From NCBI RefSeq assembly GCF_047634355.1, contig NZ_JBLIAL010000007.1: a DNA stretch of 64,000 nt; one strand, 5' to 3'. The stretch comes from Porticoccus sp002341315 (GTDB lineage: Bacteria > Pseudomonadota > Gammaproteobacteria > Pseudomonadales > Porticoccaceae). This document shows, piece after piece, positions 1 to 7,737 of the stretch (within the stretch, counting starts at the first letter, position 1; each line of letters begins with the position of its first letter). Below the pieces are notes generated by a model. It ran no database searches, was not told the DNA's origin, and saw only the letters and a list, made by a program, of their open reading frames with translations. The position numbers and the translations under genes were made by a program.

Positions 1-347
1 TTTTTGGCAAACTGCCAGTTTTCATTGCCGTATGAGCGAAACCAGTTATCCTCCCCATCGCGCCATTCATAGGCAAATCGCACCGCAATTCTGTCATCAC
101 TAAATGCCCATATTTCCTTGATCAACCGGTAGTCCAGCTCGCGTAACCACTTGTTTTCCAGAAATGTAACAATCTCATCGCGACCACAGAGAAACACTGA
201 CCGGTTGCGCCAGCGGGAATCCTCCGTATAAGCCAGCGACACCAATGCCGGGTCTTTGGTATTCCAAGCATCCTCGGCCCTGCGCACCTTGAGCACGGCG
301 TCCTCAAATGTAAACGGGGGCAACGGTGGCTTCAGTGGTTCATCCAT
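1..347 (-). CDS. DUF1348 / SnoaL-like (NTF2-fold) protein, 3' part cut off by window edge
   Basis: 115 codons are visible; the gene runs off the left edge of the window. The sequence starts MDEPLKPPLPPFTFEDAV and contains the segment AWNTKDPALVSLAYTEDSRW followed by a Trp/Arg-rich stretch, which I recognise as the DUF1348 group of NTF2-fold (SnoaL-like) proteins; these are normally about 150 residues long. The ATG at 345-347 is preceded by GAGGAG in mRNA sense, a good ribosome binding site. It lies 57 bp downstream of the cyanase gene on the same strand, so it is probably the last gene of the cyanate operon. Its reaction is unknown; no catalytic assignment is possible from sequence. Confidence 0.75.
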   Translation of the reverse strand, partial: MDEPLKPPLPPFTFEDAVLKVRRAEDAWNTKDPALVSLAYTEDSRWRNRSVFLCGRDEIVTFLENKWLRELDYRLIKEIWAFSDDRIAVRFAYEWRDGEDNWFRSYGNENWQFAK

Positions 348-404
348 AGTCTTCTCCTCGCAGCAACCGAAGTGGCATCAGCTCCCACACAATCCGGCAA
401 GACA

Positions 405-845
405 TCACCAGCTCTTGTAGGGTAGAAACTTGCCGTTCAGGGTCAGCAACACCCGGTCACCTTTGGGGTCTTCAATCTTGTCGACTTCCATGGAAAAATC
501 GATGGCGCTCATGATCCCGTCACCAAATTTTTCCTGAATAACCTCTTTCAGAGTATCCCCGTAGACCCCAACCACCTCGTAAAGCCGGTAGATCAACGGG
601 TCTGTCGGCACCGACTTGTCCCAGTTTTTTGTTGGATAGCTCGCCAGTGCAGTGGCAACTTCCGGACCCAGACCCAGGTAGTCGGCAATTGCTTTCGCCT
701 TTTCCGGTGGGGCACTGTTCATGCCGAGACAGGCGGAGGTCAGCCACACCGTCGACATACCCAGATCATCGGCCATGGTCTCCCAGCTCAAACCCTTGGC
801 CAGCTTGATACTGATAATGGTTTCAGTCATGGATACTTTGTTCAT
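405..845 (-). CDS. cynS: Cyanase (cyanate hydratase)
   Basis: 146 residues, the usual length for CynS. It decomposes cyanate with bicarbonate to ammonia and CO2 (via carbamate) in the cytoplasm, as a decamer in characterised family members. The N-terminal helical DNA-binding-like half is followed by the conserved core. The catalytic triad of the family is present as Arg87 and Glu90 (in PLIYRLYE) and Ser113 (in IMSAIDF). The start ATG (843-845) has AAGGAG five bases upstream. It follows the ABC ATPase gene by 20 bp and is the downstream enzyme of a transporter operon, which identifies the transporter substrate as cyanate rather than nitrate (inference from context). Confidence 0.96.
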   Translation of the reverse strand: MNKVSMTETIISIKLAKGLSWETMADDLGMSTVWLTSACLGMNSAPPEKAKAIADYLGLGPEVATALASYPTKNWDKSVPTDPLIYRLYEVVGVYGDTLKEVIQEKFGDGIMSAIDFSMEVDKIEDPKGDRVLLTLNGKFLPYKSW

Positions 846-865
846 GGAAACTCCTTAACTTTTCA

Positions 866-1753
866 TTAGATAGCAGCCTTCAGGCCTGCCGACTGTTCAC
901 TTTGTGGATGAATTTCAACAGAGGGGTCTACCTCCTGTGTGGCCCCGCCAACCTGCCCTGCAGAGCCCGACAATTGCCCGGAACGTTTCACTAGGAAATT
1001 CACCAGGTAATTGCGAATCTTGTAGTAGGCAGGATCCTCAATAATATTCGCGCGGTTGCGCGGGCGGGGGATATTGATCTTGACGGATTCGGCCACTCTG
1101 GCGTGGGGACCATTAGTCATCAACAGCACCCTGTCTGCCAGGAGTATGGCCTCGTCGACGTCGTGGGTAATCATGAAAACGGTCTGCTGGGTTTCACTCC
1201 ATATTTTCAGCAGTTCATCCTGAATGACCCCCCGGGTCAGCGCATCAAGCGCACCAAACGGCTCATCGAGCAGTAACAGCTTGGGACTGGTGGCAAAGGC
1301 CCGGGCAATACTGACACGCTGACACATGCCGCCGGACAATTCGGATGGCTTGCGATGAAGCGCCCCGGATAACCCGACCATTTCCAGGAAGTGACTGCTG
1401 TGGGCGTCCACTTTGGCTTTATTCCACTTCGGCCACCTCGCCTTGACCCCAAAACTGACATTCTGAAGAGCCGTTAGCCAGGGCAGCAAGCTGTAATTCT
1501 GAAAGACCACACCGCGATCAAGGCTCGGTCCGGAAGCCTCCTTGTTGTCCATGATCATGGTACCTGTGGTGGGGGTCTCCAATCCCGCCATCACATTTAA
1601 AATGGTGGACTTTCCACAGCCCGAGTGACCGATAATGCAAACAAATTCCCCTTTGTCGATGCCGATGTTGGCACCTTCAAACACCACCAGGTCCTGCTCT
1701 TTTGAAGGATAGACTTTAGAAAGCCCTTCGATACTGACGAAATGTCGACTCAT
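866..1753 (-). CDS. ABC transporter ATPase, NrtD/CynD/TauB type (cyanate uptake)
   Basis: 295 residues. It powers import of the small anion bound by the upstream substrate-binding protein. Walker A GHSGCGKST (about residues 42-50), signature LSGGMCQRVSIARA, Walker B LLLLDEPFGALD and the switch His in MITHDVDEA are all intact, so it should be an active ATPase. The order nrtA-nrtB-nrtD-like followed by cynS matches the cyanate transporter CynABD of cyanobacteria. The ATG (1751-1753) lies just beyond the permease stop, with a GAGGA ribosome binding site inside the permease's last codons, implying translational coupling. A C-terminal tail of about 35 residues after the ATPase core is low in complexity (Ser/Gly/Glu). 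Confidence 0.93.
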   Translation of the reverse strand: MSRHFVSIEGLSKVYPSKEQDLVVFEGANIGIDKGEFVCIIGHSGCGKSTILNVMAGLETPTTGTMIMDNKEASGPSLDRGVVFQNYSLLPWLTALQNVSFGVKARWPKWNKAKVDAHSSHFLEMVGLSGALHRKPSELSGGMCQRVSIARAFATSPKLLLLDEPFGALDALTRGVIQDELLKIWSETQQTVFMITHDVDEAILLADRVLLMTNGPHARVAESVKINIPRPRNRANIIEDPAYYKIRNYLVNFLVKRSGQLSGSAGQVGGATQEVDPSVEIHPQSEQSAGLKAAI

Positions 1754-1756
1754 GGG

Positions 1757-2584
1757 CTAATCCTCGTATTGCACCAGTTTCGTCACAGCTGCCAGGGTCA
1801 TATCCAGCAACATACCGACGATACCAATCATCAAAATGGAAAAAATAACGCTGTTCAGATCCAGATTATTCCACTCGTTCCAGACGTAATAGCCGATACC
1901 GGTTCCACCCACCAGCATCTCGGCAGCGACAATCACCAGCCAGGCGATACCAATGGAAATGCGCATTCCGGTAAGAATAGTGGGCGCTGCCGCCGGTAGA
2001 ATCACCAGAAAGGCCGTTTTCAATGGACTCAGCTCATGGGTACGGGCCACCTTGATCCAGTCGGTGCGGACATTGGCCACGCCAAAGGCGGTATTGATCA
2101 ACATGGGCCAGATGGAACAGATAAAGATCACAAAAATGGCTGATCCCTCCGAGTCCCTGATGATGAATAGAGCCAAGGGCATCCAGGCCAGCGGTGAGAT
2201 GGGACGCAGTACCTGGATAAAAGGATTGAGTGCCTTGTGCATCAGAGGCGACATGCCAATAACAAAACCCAGCGGTATCGCAATCAACGCCGCCGCCAGA
2301 TAGCCGGTCAGCACCCGATAGAGGGAATAGGCCAACTGGATACCGATACCTTTGTCATTGGGACCGGCATCGTAGAAAGGGTCACTCAGCTCATGCCAGG
2401 CGTGGCTGAACACCTGGGACGGGGGTGGAACGCGGGCCTCCTGATCCGCGCCGCCCATCATCCGTTCATATTCCGACAACCCCGTACTGGCCGCAGGGGC
2501 CTGATTCATCGCCTCCCAGATGCCGAGCCCAACCAGTAACAGCAGCAGCGAGAGCAGGGTTGCCTTCATATTCAGTGACGCCAT
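1757..2584 (-). CDS. ABC transporter permease, NrtB/CynB/TauC type
   Basis: About 275 residues from the ATG at 2582-2584 (protein start MASLNMKATLL). The open frame extends further upstream, but only over the end of the preceding gene. An N-terminal membrane segment is followed by a periplasmic loop and the BPD_transp_1 core of five to six helices. The EAA-type cytoplasmic loop is visible around ARTHELSPLKTAFLVILPAA. The ATG sits one base after the stop codon of the substrate-binding protein gene, so the two are almost certainly translated together. Function: inner-membrane channel for the cyanate (nitrate-type) importer. Confidence 0.92.
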   Translation of the reverse strand: MASLNMKATLLSLLLLLVGLGIWEAMNQAPAASTGLSEYERMMGGADQEARVPPPSQVFSHAWHELSDPFYDAGPNDKGIGIQLAYSLYRVLTGYLAAALIAIPLGFVIGMSPLMHKALNPFIQVLRPISPLAWMPLALFIIRDSEGSAIFVIFICSIWPMLINTAFGVANVRTDWIKVARTHELSPLKTAFLVILPAAAPTILTGMRISIGIAWLVIVAAEMLVGGTGIGYYVWNEWNNLDLNSVIFSILMIGIVGMLLDMTLAAVTKLVQYED

Positions 2585-2585
2585 G

Positions 2586-4052
2586 TCATACCCTCTTGAT
2601 GGCAAAGCTGTTGATGTATTCCTCGGGCTCGTTGTAATCAAACGTCTTGCCCATAATGATGTGTTTTTTGTAGGTGGTCGCCGGTGGTGTATAACCCAGC
2701 TCCTCCATGACCTTGCCGGTTTCCGATGCCACGTAGACCTGCTCGGCGATCTTCTTGTAGTCCACATCACCACTGATATAACCCCAGCGTTTCATCTGGG
2801 TGAGTATCCATACCGCCATGGAGTGCCAGGGGAAGGGATCAAAATCAATGCGGTCGGGAACGTCGTAAATCTTCTCCTCCAACCCATCCACATAGCGACC
2901 CGTCAGAACCTGCCTGACCACCACTTCCGGCTGATTGAGATAGTTTTTCGGCGAGATGGCCCGGGCGATTTCTTCACGGTTTTCCGCTTTGGCAGAAAAA
3001 TGGGTGGCATCCACAATGGCCCTGAACAGAGCTGCATAGGTATTGGGCATCTCCGTGGCGAACTTCTGGCTACAGGCAAAGGCACAGCAGGGGTGGCCCT
3101 CCCAGATATCCTTGGTGAGAATATGCAGAAAACCGATCTTTTCGAAAACAGCACGCTGGTTGAATGGATCCGGCGACAGGTAACCATCCAGGTTGCCGGC
3201 CCGGAGGTTGGCCACCATTTCCGGTGGCGGCACGACCCGGATCTGAATATCCTGATCCGGATCCAGCCCATGCTCCGCCACGTAATAGCGCAGCAGGAAG
3301 TTGTGCATGGAATAATCAAAGGGCACCCCGAATTTGAAGCCCTTCCACTGTTTCGGGTCGCGCTTATCCTTGTGCTTGTTGTGGAGCACAATGGCCTGAC
3401 CGTTGATGTTTTCCACGGCCGGCATGATGTAAGGGGTCGCGGTTGATCCCGCCCCCATGGACATGGCCAGCGGCATGGGAGTCAGCATGTGAGAGGCATC
3501 GTATTCCCCATTCAGGGACATATCCCTGGCCACCGCCCAACCGGCTGTCTTGATCACGTCCACGTCGAGGCCATACTTTGCATAGAAACCCATTGGCTGC
3601 GCCATAATAATCGGCGTGGCACAGGTAATTGGCACAAAACCCACTTTCAGTTTGGTTTTCTCCAGTGGACCCATCGACTCCTTCACCGCCGCTTTCACTT
3701 TTTCCAGCGGGATCATGCTGCCGAGCACCGTGGCCAGGGTACCGCCACCCATCAACCGGATAAAATTTCGACGACTGGTATCGTTGTGCCCAAAAACACC
3801 GCGCACAATGGCACTTTCCACTGCCCGGTCGAGCAAATCTTCAGAACTGTTGAAGGACAGCTCCCCTGCTGCCGTCGATTGGCTGTGGCCTTCACCCTGT
3901 TCAGCCTGTTGCTCCAACAAAACCAGGCGCTGGTCGTCGGTAAGACCGCCGGGGTTGACAGACTCGGCCTGACATAACCTGCAGGAACAATCATTGGTGT
4001 GCGTGAGGCTGGTATCGGCATCAAACGGGTTACCTAAACTTTTCGTCGCCAT
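2586..4052 (-). CDS. CmpA/NrtA-family ABC substrate-binding protein with long Cys-containing N-terminus and Tat-type signal
   Basis: 488 residues from the ATG at 4050-4052, which has GAGGAA eight bases upstream. The body is the NrtA/CmpA fold (for example KLKVGFVPITCATPIIMAQP, and PWHSMAVWILTQMKRWGYI near the end). It would capture cyanate in the periplasm and deliver it to the permease. Unusual: about 90 residues precede the twin-arginine-like signal (SRRNFIRLMGGG, Arg94-Arg95). This pre-signal part holds three clustered cysteines (22, 24, 27, in DCSCRLC) and an acidic/Gln-rich helix. It is the first gene of the operon, 345 bp from the divergent regulator; that gap holds the promoter and activator sites described separately. 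Confidence 0.9.
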   Translation of the reverse strand: MATKSLGNPFDADTSLTHTNDCSCRLCQAESVNPGGLTDDQRLVLLEQQAEQGEGHSQSTAAGELSFNSSEDLLDRAVESAIVRGVFGHNDTSRRNFIRLMGGGTLATVLGSMIPLEKVKAAVKESMGPLEKTKLKVGFVPITCATPIIMAQPMGFYAKYGLDVDVIKTAGWAVARDMSLNGEYDASHMLTPMPLAMSMGAGSTATPYIMPAVENINGQAIVLHNKHKDKRDPKQWKGFKFGVPFDYSMHNFLLRYYVAEHGLDPDQDIQIRVVPPPEMVANLRAGNLDGYLSPDPFNQRAVFEKIGFLHILTKDIWEGHPCCAFACSQKFATEMPNTYAALFRAIVDATHFSAKAENREEIARAISPKNYLNQPEVVVRQVLTGRYVDGLEEKIYDVPDRIDFDPFPWHSMAVWILTQMKRWGYISGDVDYKKIAEQVYVASETGKVMEELGYTPPATTYKKHIIMGKTFDYNEPEEYINSFAIKRV

Positions 4053-4199
4053 GATGTATTTCCTCTTCGTTTTGTAGCTAACGCTGTGGCAGCGCACTGT
4101 GCTGGTGCGCTGAACCCTGAGAACCGCTCTTGGACGGGCAGCGGCGTTCTATCAAACCCTGCTTGTTCGCATTGATAGCAACTGCTGCCCTACTACATC

Positions 4200-4214
4200 G
4201 CAACTTTGGTGCCA
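4200..4214 (-). promoter_or_regulatory. Sigma-54 (-24/-12) promoter of the cyanate operon
   Basis: Read on the minus strand the bases are TGGCACCAAAGTTGC, an exact match to the TGGCAC-N5-TTGC consensus with correct GG-to-GC spacing. Transcription would start near 4188, giving a leader of about 135 nt before the substrate-binding protein ATG at 4052. The divergent gene encodes a sigma-54 activator, which is the expected partner. Confidence 0.88.
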
Positions 4215-4282
4215 ACCCTGCTGACAACCGCCAAATATTTGATTTAAAAAGATAAACAACTGGCAACAAGCCGCCATGGCAT

Positions 4283-4338
4283 CTACGAAAAGTCGTAGTT
4301 CACGAAAAGTCGTAGACAAAAAAACGATTTTTCGTCGT
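4283..4338. promoter_or_regulatory. Upstream activator sites: three ACGA-N4-TCGT dyads
   Basis: Three copies of the 12-bp dyad ACGA-N4-TCGT lie at 4285-4296, 4302-4313 and 4324-4335. The first is extended to a perfect 6+6 palindrome, CTACGA...TCGTAG (4283-4298). The spacers are AAAG, AAAG and TTTT. Copies one and two are 17 bp apart, copies two and three 22 bp apart. They sit about 70-135 bp upstream of the -24/-12 promoter, the usual place for enhancer-binding-protein sites, and 60-115 bp upstream of the activator gene, so they could also serve autoregulation. Confidence 0.8.
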
Positions 4339-4397
4339 TATTGGCCCGAAATTTGTTAGCTGTATTGATACCCCCCAGGACTTAACGGCAGGCCCCT

Positions 4398-6281
4398 ATG
4401 CAGGACGAACGGTTTTTCTATTATTCCGCCACCGCACAGCTGGTGATCGACCCGATTGAGGACCGGGTCCTGTTCGTCAACCAGGAGGCCTGCCGACTCC
4501 TACACAGGGATGTCATTGAGATTCAGTCCGGCCGGGCCAGTCAGCTATTCGCACCCTACCTGCCGGCGCTGATCCTGTTCACCCAGGAACTGATCGAAAA
4601 GGGGCGGGGCTGGTGTGACCACCTGCTGGTGCAATCGGCCATCGGGGAAGTCCGCCTGGAGGTCAATGGCCGCTGCTCTGATTCCAGCGGCCAACCTCAA
4701 CTCTTCCTCGGTTTGCAAAGGGCCGATGACCTGGAACTGTTGCGTGAACGCTCCAGTGCCGAGCGACACTATCTGTCGGGTATCGGCCACTGGAACAGGG
4801 TGTCCCAGGTGTTCCAGGAGTTTGAGCGGGAAAACCAGCTGCTGCTGGATGCAGCCGGTGACGGCATCTACGGGGTGGAGGCCAATGGGATAACCACGTT
4901 CGTCAACCCCGCGGCGGAGCGGATTCTCGGCTACCGGGCGGAGGAACTGGCCGGCAGGAATATGCACAACATGGTGCACCACTCCCACGCGGATCACTCA
5001 CATTTCAATATGCAGGAGTGCCCCATTTTCGAAGCGTTCCGGGACGGCACGGTTCACCGGGTGGAGGACGACACATTCTGGACCAAATCCGGCAAACCCA
5101 TCGACGTGGAATACACCAGCACACCGGTCAGGGACAACGGCTTCATTGTCGGCGCAGTGGTGATCTTTCGCGATATATCCCAGAAAAAAACCGACCGAAA
5201 ACGGCTCCTGGAAGCACTGGCAGAAGTGGAGAAACTGAAAAACCAGCTGGAACTGGAAAATGCCTATTTGCAGGAAGAAATCAACTCTGAATTCAATCAT
5301 CACCAGATCATCGGTAAAAGTGGTGCCGTGCAGCATATTCTGCAAAAAATTGAACTGGTTGCGCCGACAGACTCTACTGTGCTCATCAGTGGTGAATCCG
5401 GCACCGGCAAAGAACTGATTGCCAGAGCGATCCACGAAATGAGCCACCGCTCCAATCGCTCACTGATCCGGGTCAACTGTGCAGCCATTCCGGCGGACCT
5501 GTTCGAAAGCGAATTTTTCGGACACACCCGGGGCGCTTTCACCGGCGCCACCAACGATCGACCCGGTCGGTTTGAGCTGGCTAACGGCGGCACACTTTTC
5601 CTCGACGAGGTCGGTGAAATCCCCCTGCACCTCCAGGGCAAGCTGCTGCGGGTTTTACAGGAGCAGCAGTTTGAGCGCGTGGGCGAGTCGAAAACCCGCC
5701 GTGTGGACGTTCGCATCATCACTGCCACCAACCGCAATCTCAAGGAACAGGTACAGCGGGGCCAGTTTCGTGAAGACCTTTATTTCCGACTCAATGTTTT
5801 CCCGATTGAATCGGTACCACTGCGCGAGAGGAGAGAGGATATCCCACTCCTGACCCAACATTTTTTGAAAAAAAGCTGCACCAGAACCAACAAGCAGGGC
5901 CTGAAAATTTCACTCAGTGAGCTGGAAAAACTGAAGGATTATCACTGGCCGGGAAATATCCGCGAACTGGAAAACGTAATTGAACGCCAGGTCATACTTG
6001 CCCAGGGACCGACACTGAGATTCAGCGATCTGTTGACCAGAGATCAACAAAACGTTGCCCGGGTTGGCGAGGAACCGGACAGCAGTGTGCTGACGGCTTC
6101 CGACCTTAAACAACAGGAACGCCGCAATCTGCTGATGGCACTGGAAAAATGCCATGGCAAGGTGTTTGGCCATGACGGGGCGGCCCAGCTATTGGGCATC
6201 AAACCCACCACACTGGCATCGAGGATCAAGAAATATCAAATTGACACCAGGCTTTTTAAACAGGCTTCCACCAAACATTAA
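4398..6281 (+). CDS. PAS-domain sigma-54-dependent activator (Fis-type HTH), likely regulator of the cyanate operon
   Basis: 627 residues. Order of parts: an N-terminal PAS-like region (about 1-110); a second PAS (about 150-275) with the His-rich segment HHSHADHSHFN and ECPIF; a coiled linker (about 275-305); the AAA+ core with Walker A GESGTGKE (about 332-339), the sigma-54 contact loop GAFTGA (about 379-384) and Walker B LFLDEVGE (about 400-407); and a C-terminal Fis-type helix-turn-helix (about 585-620; LLGIKPTTLASRIKKY). All residues for sigma-54 activation are present. No receiver domain, so the PAS domains rather than a kinase presumably sense the signal. It is divergent from the cyanate operon, whose promoter is sigma-54 type. 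This differs from the LysR-type CynR of E. coli. Confidence 0.9.
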   Translation: MQDERFFYYSATAQLVIDPIEDRVLFVNQEACRLLHRDVIEIQSGRASQLFAPYLPALILFTQELIEKGRGWCDHLLVQSAIGEVRLEVNGRCSDSSGQPQLFLGLQRADDLELLRERSSAERHYLSGIGHWNRVSQVFQEFERENQLLLDAAGDGIYGVEANGITTFVNPAAERILGYRAEELAGRNMHNMVHHSHADHSHFNMQECPIFEAFRDGTVHRVEDDTFWTKSGKPIDVEYTSTPVRDNGFIVGAVVIFRDISQKKTDRKRLLEALAEVEKLKNQLELENAYLQEEINSEFNHHQIIGKSGAVQHILQKIELVAPTDSTVLISGESGTGKELIARAIHEMSHRSNRSLIRVNCAAIPADLFESEFFGHTRGAFTGATNDRPGRFELANGGTLFLDEVGEIPLHLQGKLLRVLQEQQFERVGESKTRRVDVRIITATNRNLKEQVQRGQFREDLYFRLNVFPIESVPLRERREDIPLLTQHFLKKSCTRTNKQGLKISLSELEKLKDYHWPGNIRELENVIERQVILAQGPTLRFSDLLTRDQQNVARVGEEPDSSVLTASDLKQQERRNLLMALEKCHGKVFGHDGAAQLLGIKPTTLASRIKKYQIDTRLFKQASTKH

Positions 6282-6509
6282 CACCGATTTAACAGGCCTC
6301 GACCCACAGAGTCCAGACCGTTAAAACTCCTTTTCCGGGAACCTCCCCTGCATTGTGTACTGACGGGTTATACGAAAACACGGCCCGGAGATTCTTACCC
6401 CACCGGCGCTAAAGAAATATGCCCTGCACTCGCTTGAACAGCACAGCAAAATCAATAACCATAGGAACGCCTGATATACACAAGCAGGGCAATGAGAGAA
6501 GGAACCACA

Positions 6510-7688
6510 ATGAATAATCGATTGAAAGAAGCGGCGGACAGCGTATTGACGAATACGGTCGCAGAGTCCGGTGGGGCACCGGGCGTTGTAGCCATGGTCA
6601 CGGACAAGGGGGCCAATGTCTATGAAGGGACTGCCGGGGTGAGAGAAATGGGCAAAACAGAGCCCATTGCCACCGATTCCGTGTTCGCCATTTTTTCCTG
6701 CACCAAGGCCCTGACCGGCACTGCCTTGATGCAGCTGGTCGAAGAAGGTCTGGTAGCTCTGGATGATCCCGCCAGTGACTATGTACCCGACATTGCAGAG
6801 ATTCAGGTACTCGACGGTTTTGACAGCAACGGCCAGCCAAAGCTGAGGGCACCGAAATCAGATATCACGATCAATCAACTGATGCTGCATACCGCCGGTT
6901 TTGGTTACGAGTTCTTCAGCCACGATGACCTGGCATTCCGCACCGCAAGGGAAACAGCTTCGGTGGTATCCAGCACTTATGACGGCATCAAATCCGTACT
7001 GCTGCACGACCCGGGAGAACGCTGGATGTATGGCGTCAACCTCGATTGGGTGGGCAAGATTGTCGAAGCAGTGCGAGGCAAACGCCTGGGCGAGGTCATG
7101 CAGGAACGCATCTTTAACCCACTGGGCATGACAGACAGCGCCTTCACCCTGACCCCCGCCATGCGATCACGACTGGCCAGCCTGCACACCCGCGCCGAAG
7201 ATGGCCAGCTGGCACCCTGGGATCTGGTTCTCCCGCAACCGCCGGAAATGGATATGGGAGGGCACGGGTTGTACGGCACCGTACCGGATTACATGAAATT
7301 TATCCGGATGATACTGAATGATGGCGAGGGGCCAGATGGCCGTGTACTGAACAAAGAAACCGTAGAAAAGATGTCCAGAAATGGGCTGGCGGGTTTACAG
7401 AGTGGCGGCTGGACAACCTCGATGCCGGCGCTTTCCAACAGTGGCGAGTTCTTTCCGGGGCTGAAAAAATCCTGGGGTTATACCTTCCAGATCAACGATG
7501 AACCAACGCCCTCTGGCCGGCCCGCCGGGCAGATAATGTGGGCGGGACTGGCGAATCTGTTCTACTGGATTGATCGTCAGAACGGGATCGGGGGCATGTG
7601 GGCCTCACAAATATTACCGTTTAAGGATATCTCTTCCTACCCCGGTTTTGTTGACTTCGAATCGTCTGTTTACCGTTACCTGAAATAA
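6510..7688 (+). CDS. Beta-lactamase-family (class C-like) serine hydrolase
   Basis: 392 residues from the ATG at 6510, chosen over the ATG at 6492 because GAGAAGGA lies 7-14 bases before 6510. Catalytic Ser-x-x-Lys is present as SCTK (about residues 65-68) and the Tyr-x-Asn motif as YGVN (about 171-174). Typical of the esterase/D-aminopeptidase/lactonase branch of the beta-lactamase fold (EstB-like). There is no secretory signal at the N-terminus, so a cytoplasmic esterase-like activity is more likely than antibiotic resistance. It stands alone between the regulator gene (228 bp upstream) and a strong bidirectional terminator. The natural substrate cannot be told from sequence. Confidence 0.85.
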   Translation: MNNRLKEAADSVLTNTVAESGGAPGVVAMVTDKGANVYEGTAGVREMGKTEPIATDSVFAIFSCTKALTGTALMQLVEEGLVALDDPASDYVPDIAEIQVLDGFDSNGQPKLRAPKSDITINQLMLHTAGFGYEFFSHDDLAFRTARETASVVSSTYDGIKSVLLHDPGERWMYGVNLDWVGKIVEAVRGKRLGEVMQERIFNPLGMTDSAFTLTPAMRSRLASLHTRAEDGQLAPWDLVLPQPPEMDMGGHGLYGTVPDYMKFIRMILNDGEGPDGRVLNKETVEKMSRNGLAGLQSGGWTTSMPALSNSGEFFPGLKKSWGYTFQINDEPTPSGRPAGQIMWAGLANLFYWIDRQNGIGGMWASQILPFKDISSYPGFVDFESSVYRYLK

Positions 7689-7721
7689 AAAAAACCGCAC
7701 CCGAGGATCTCGGGTGCGGTT
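7687..7721. terminator. Bidirectional intrinsic terminator between serine hydrolase gene and rhlE
   Basis: A perfect 13-bp stem, AACCGCACCCGAG paired with CTCGGGTGCGGTT, with a 3-nt loop. Eight A residues at 7687-7694 give a U tract for leftward transcripts (end of rhlE); the rightward side has only TTCTG. Confidence 0.88.
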
Positions 7722-7737
7722 CTGTTGACCTGCTTGT

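Noticed and set aside
2520..3446. 308-codon plus-strand frame opposite the substrate-binding protein gene
   Set aside because: Antisense of a clear NrtA-like gene; composition rich in His/Arg/Val typical of shadow frames.
6510..7688. Antibiotic-resistance class C beta-lactamase
   Set aside because: No signal peptide, and the sequence fits the esterase-like branch; the motif set alone does not support resistance.
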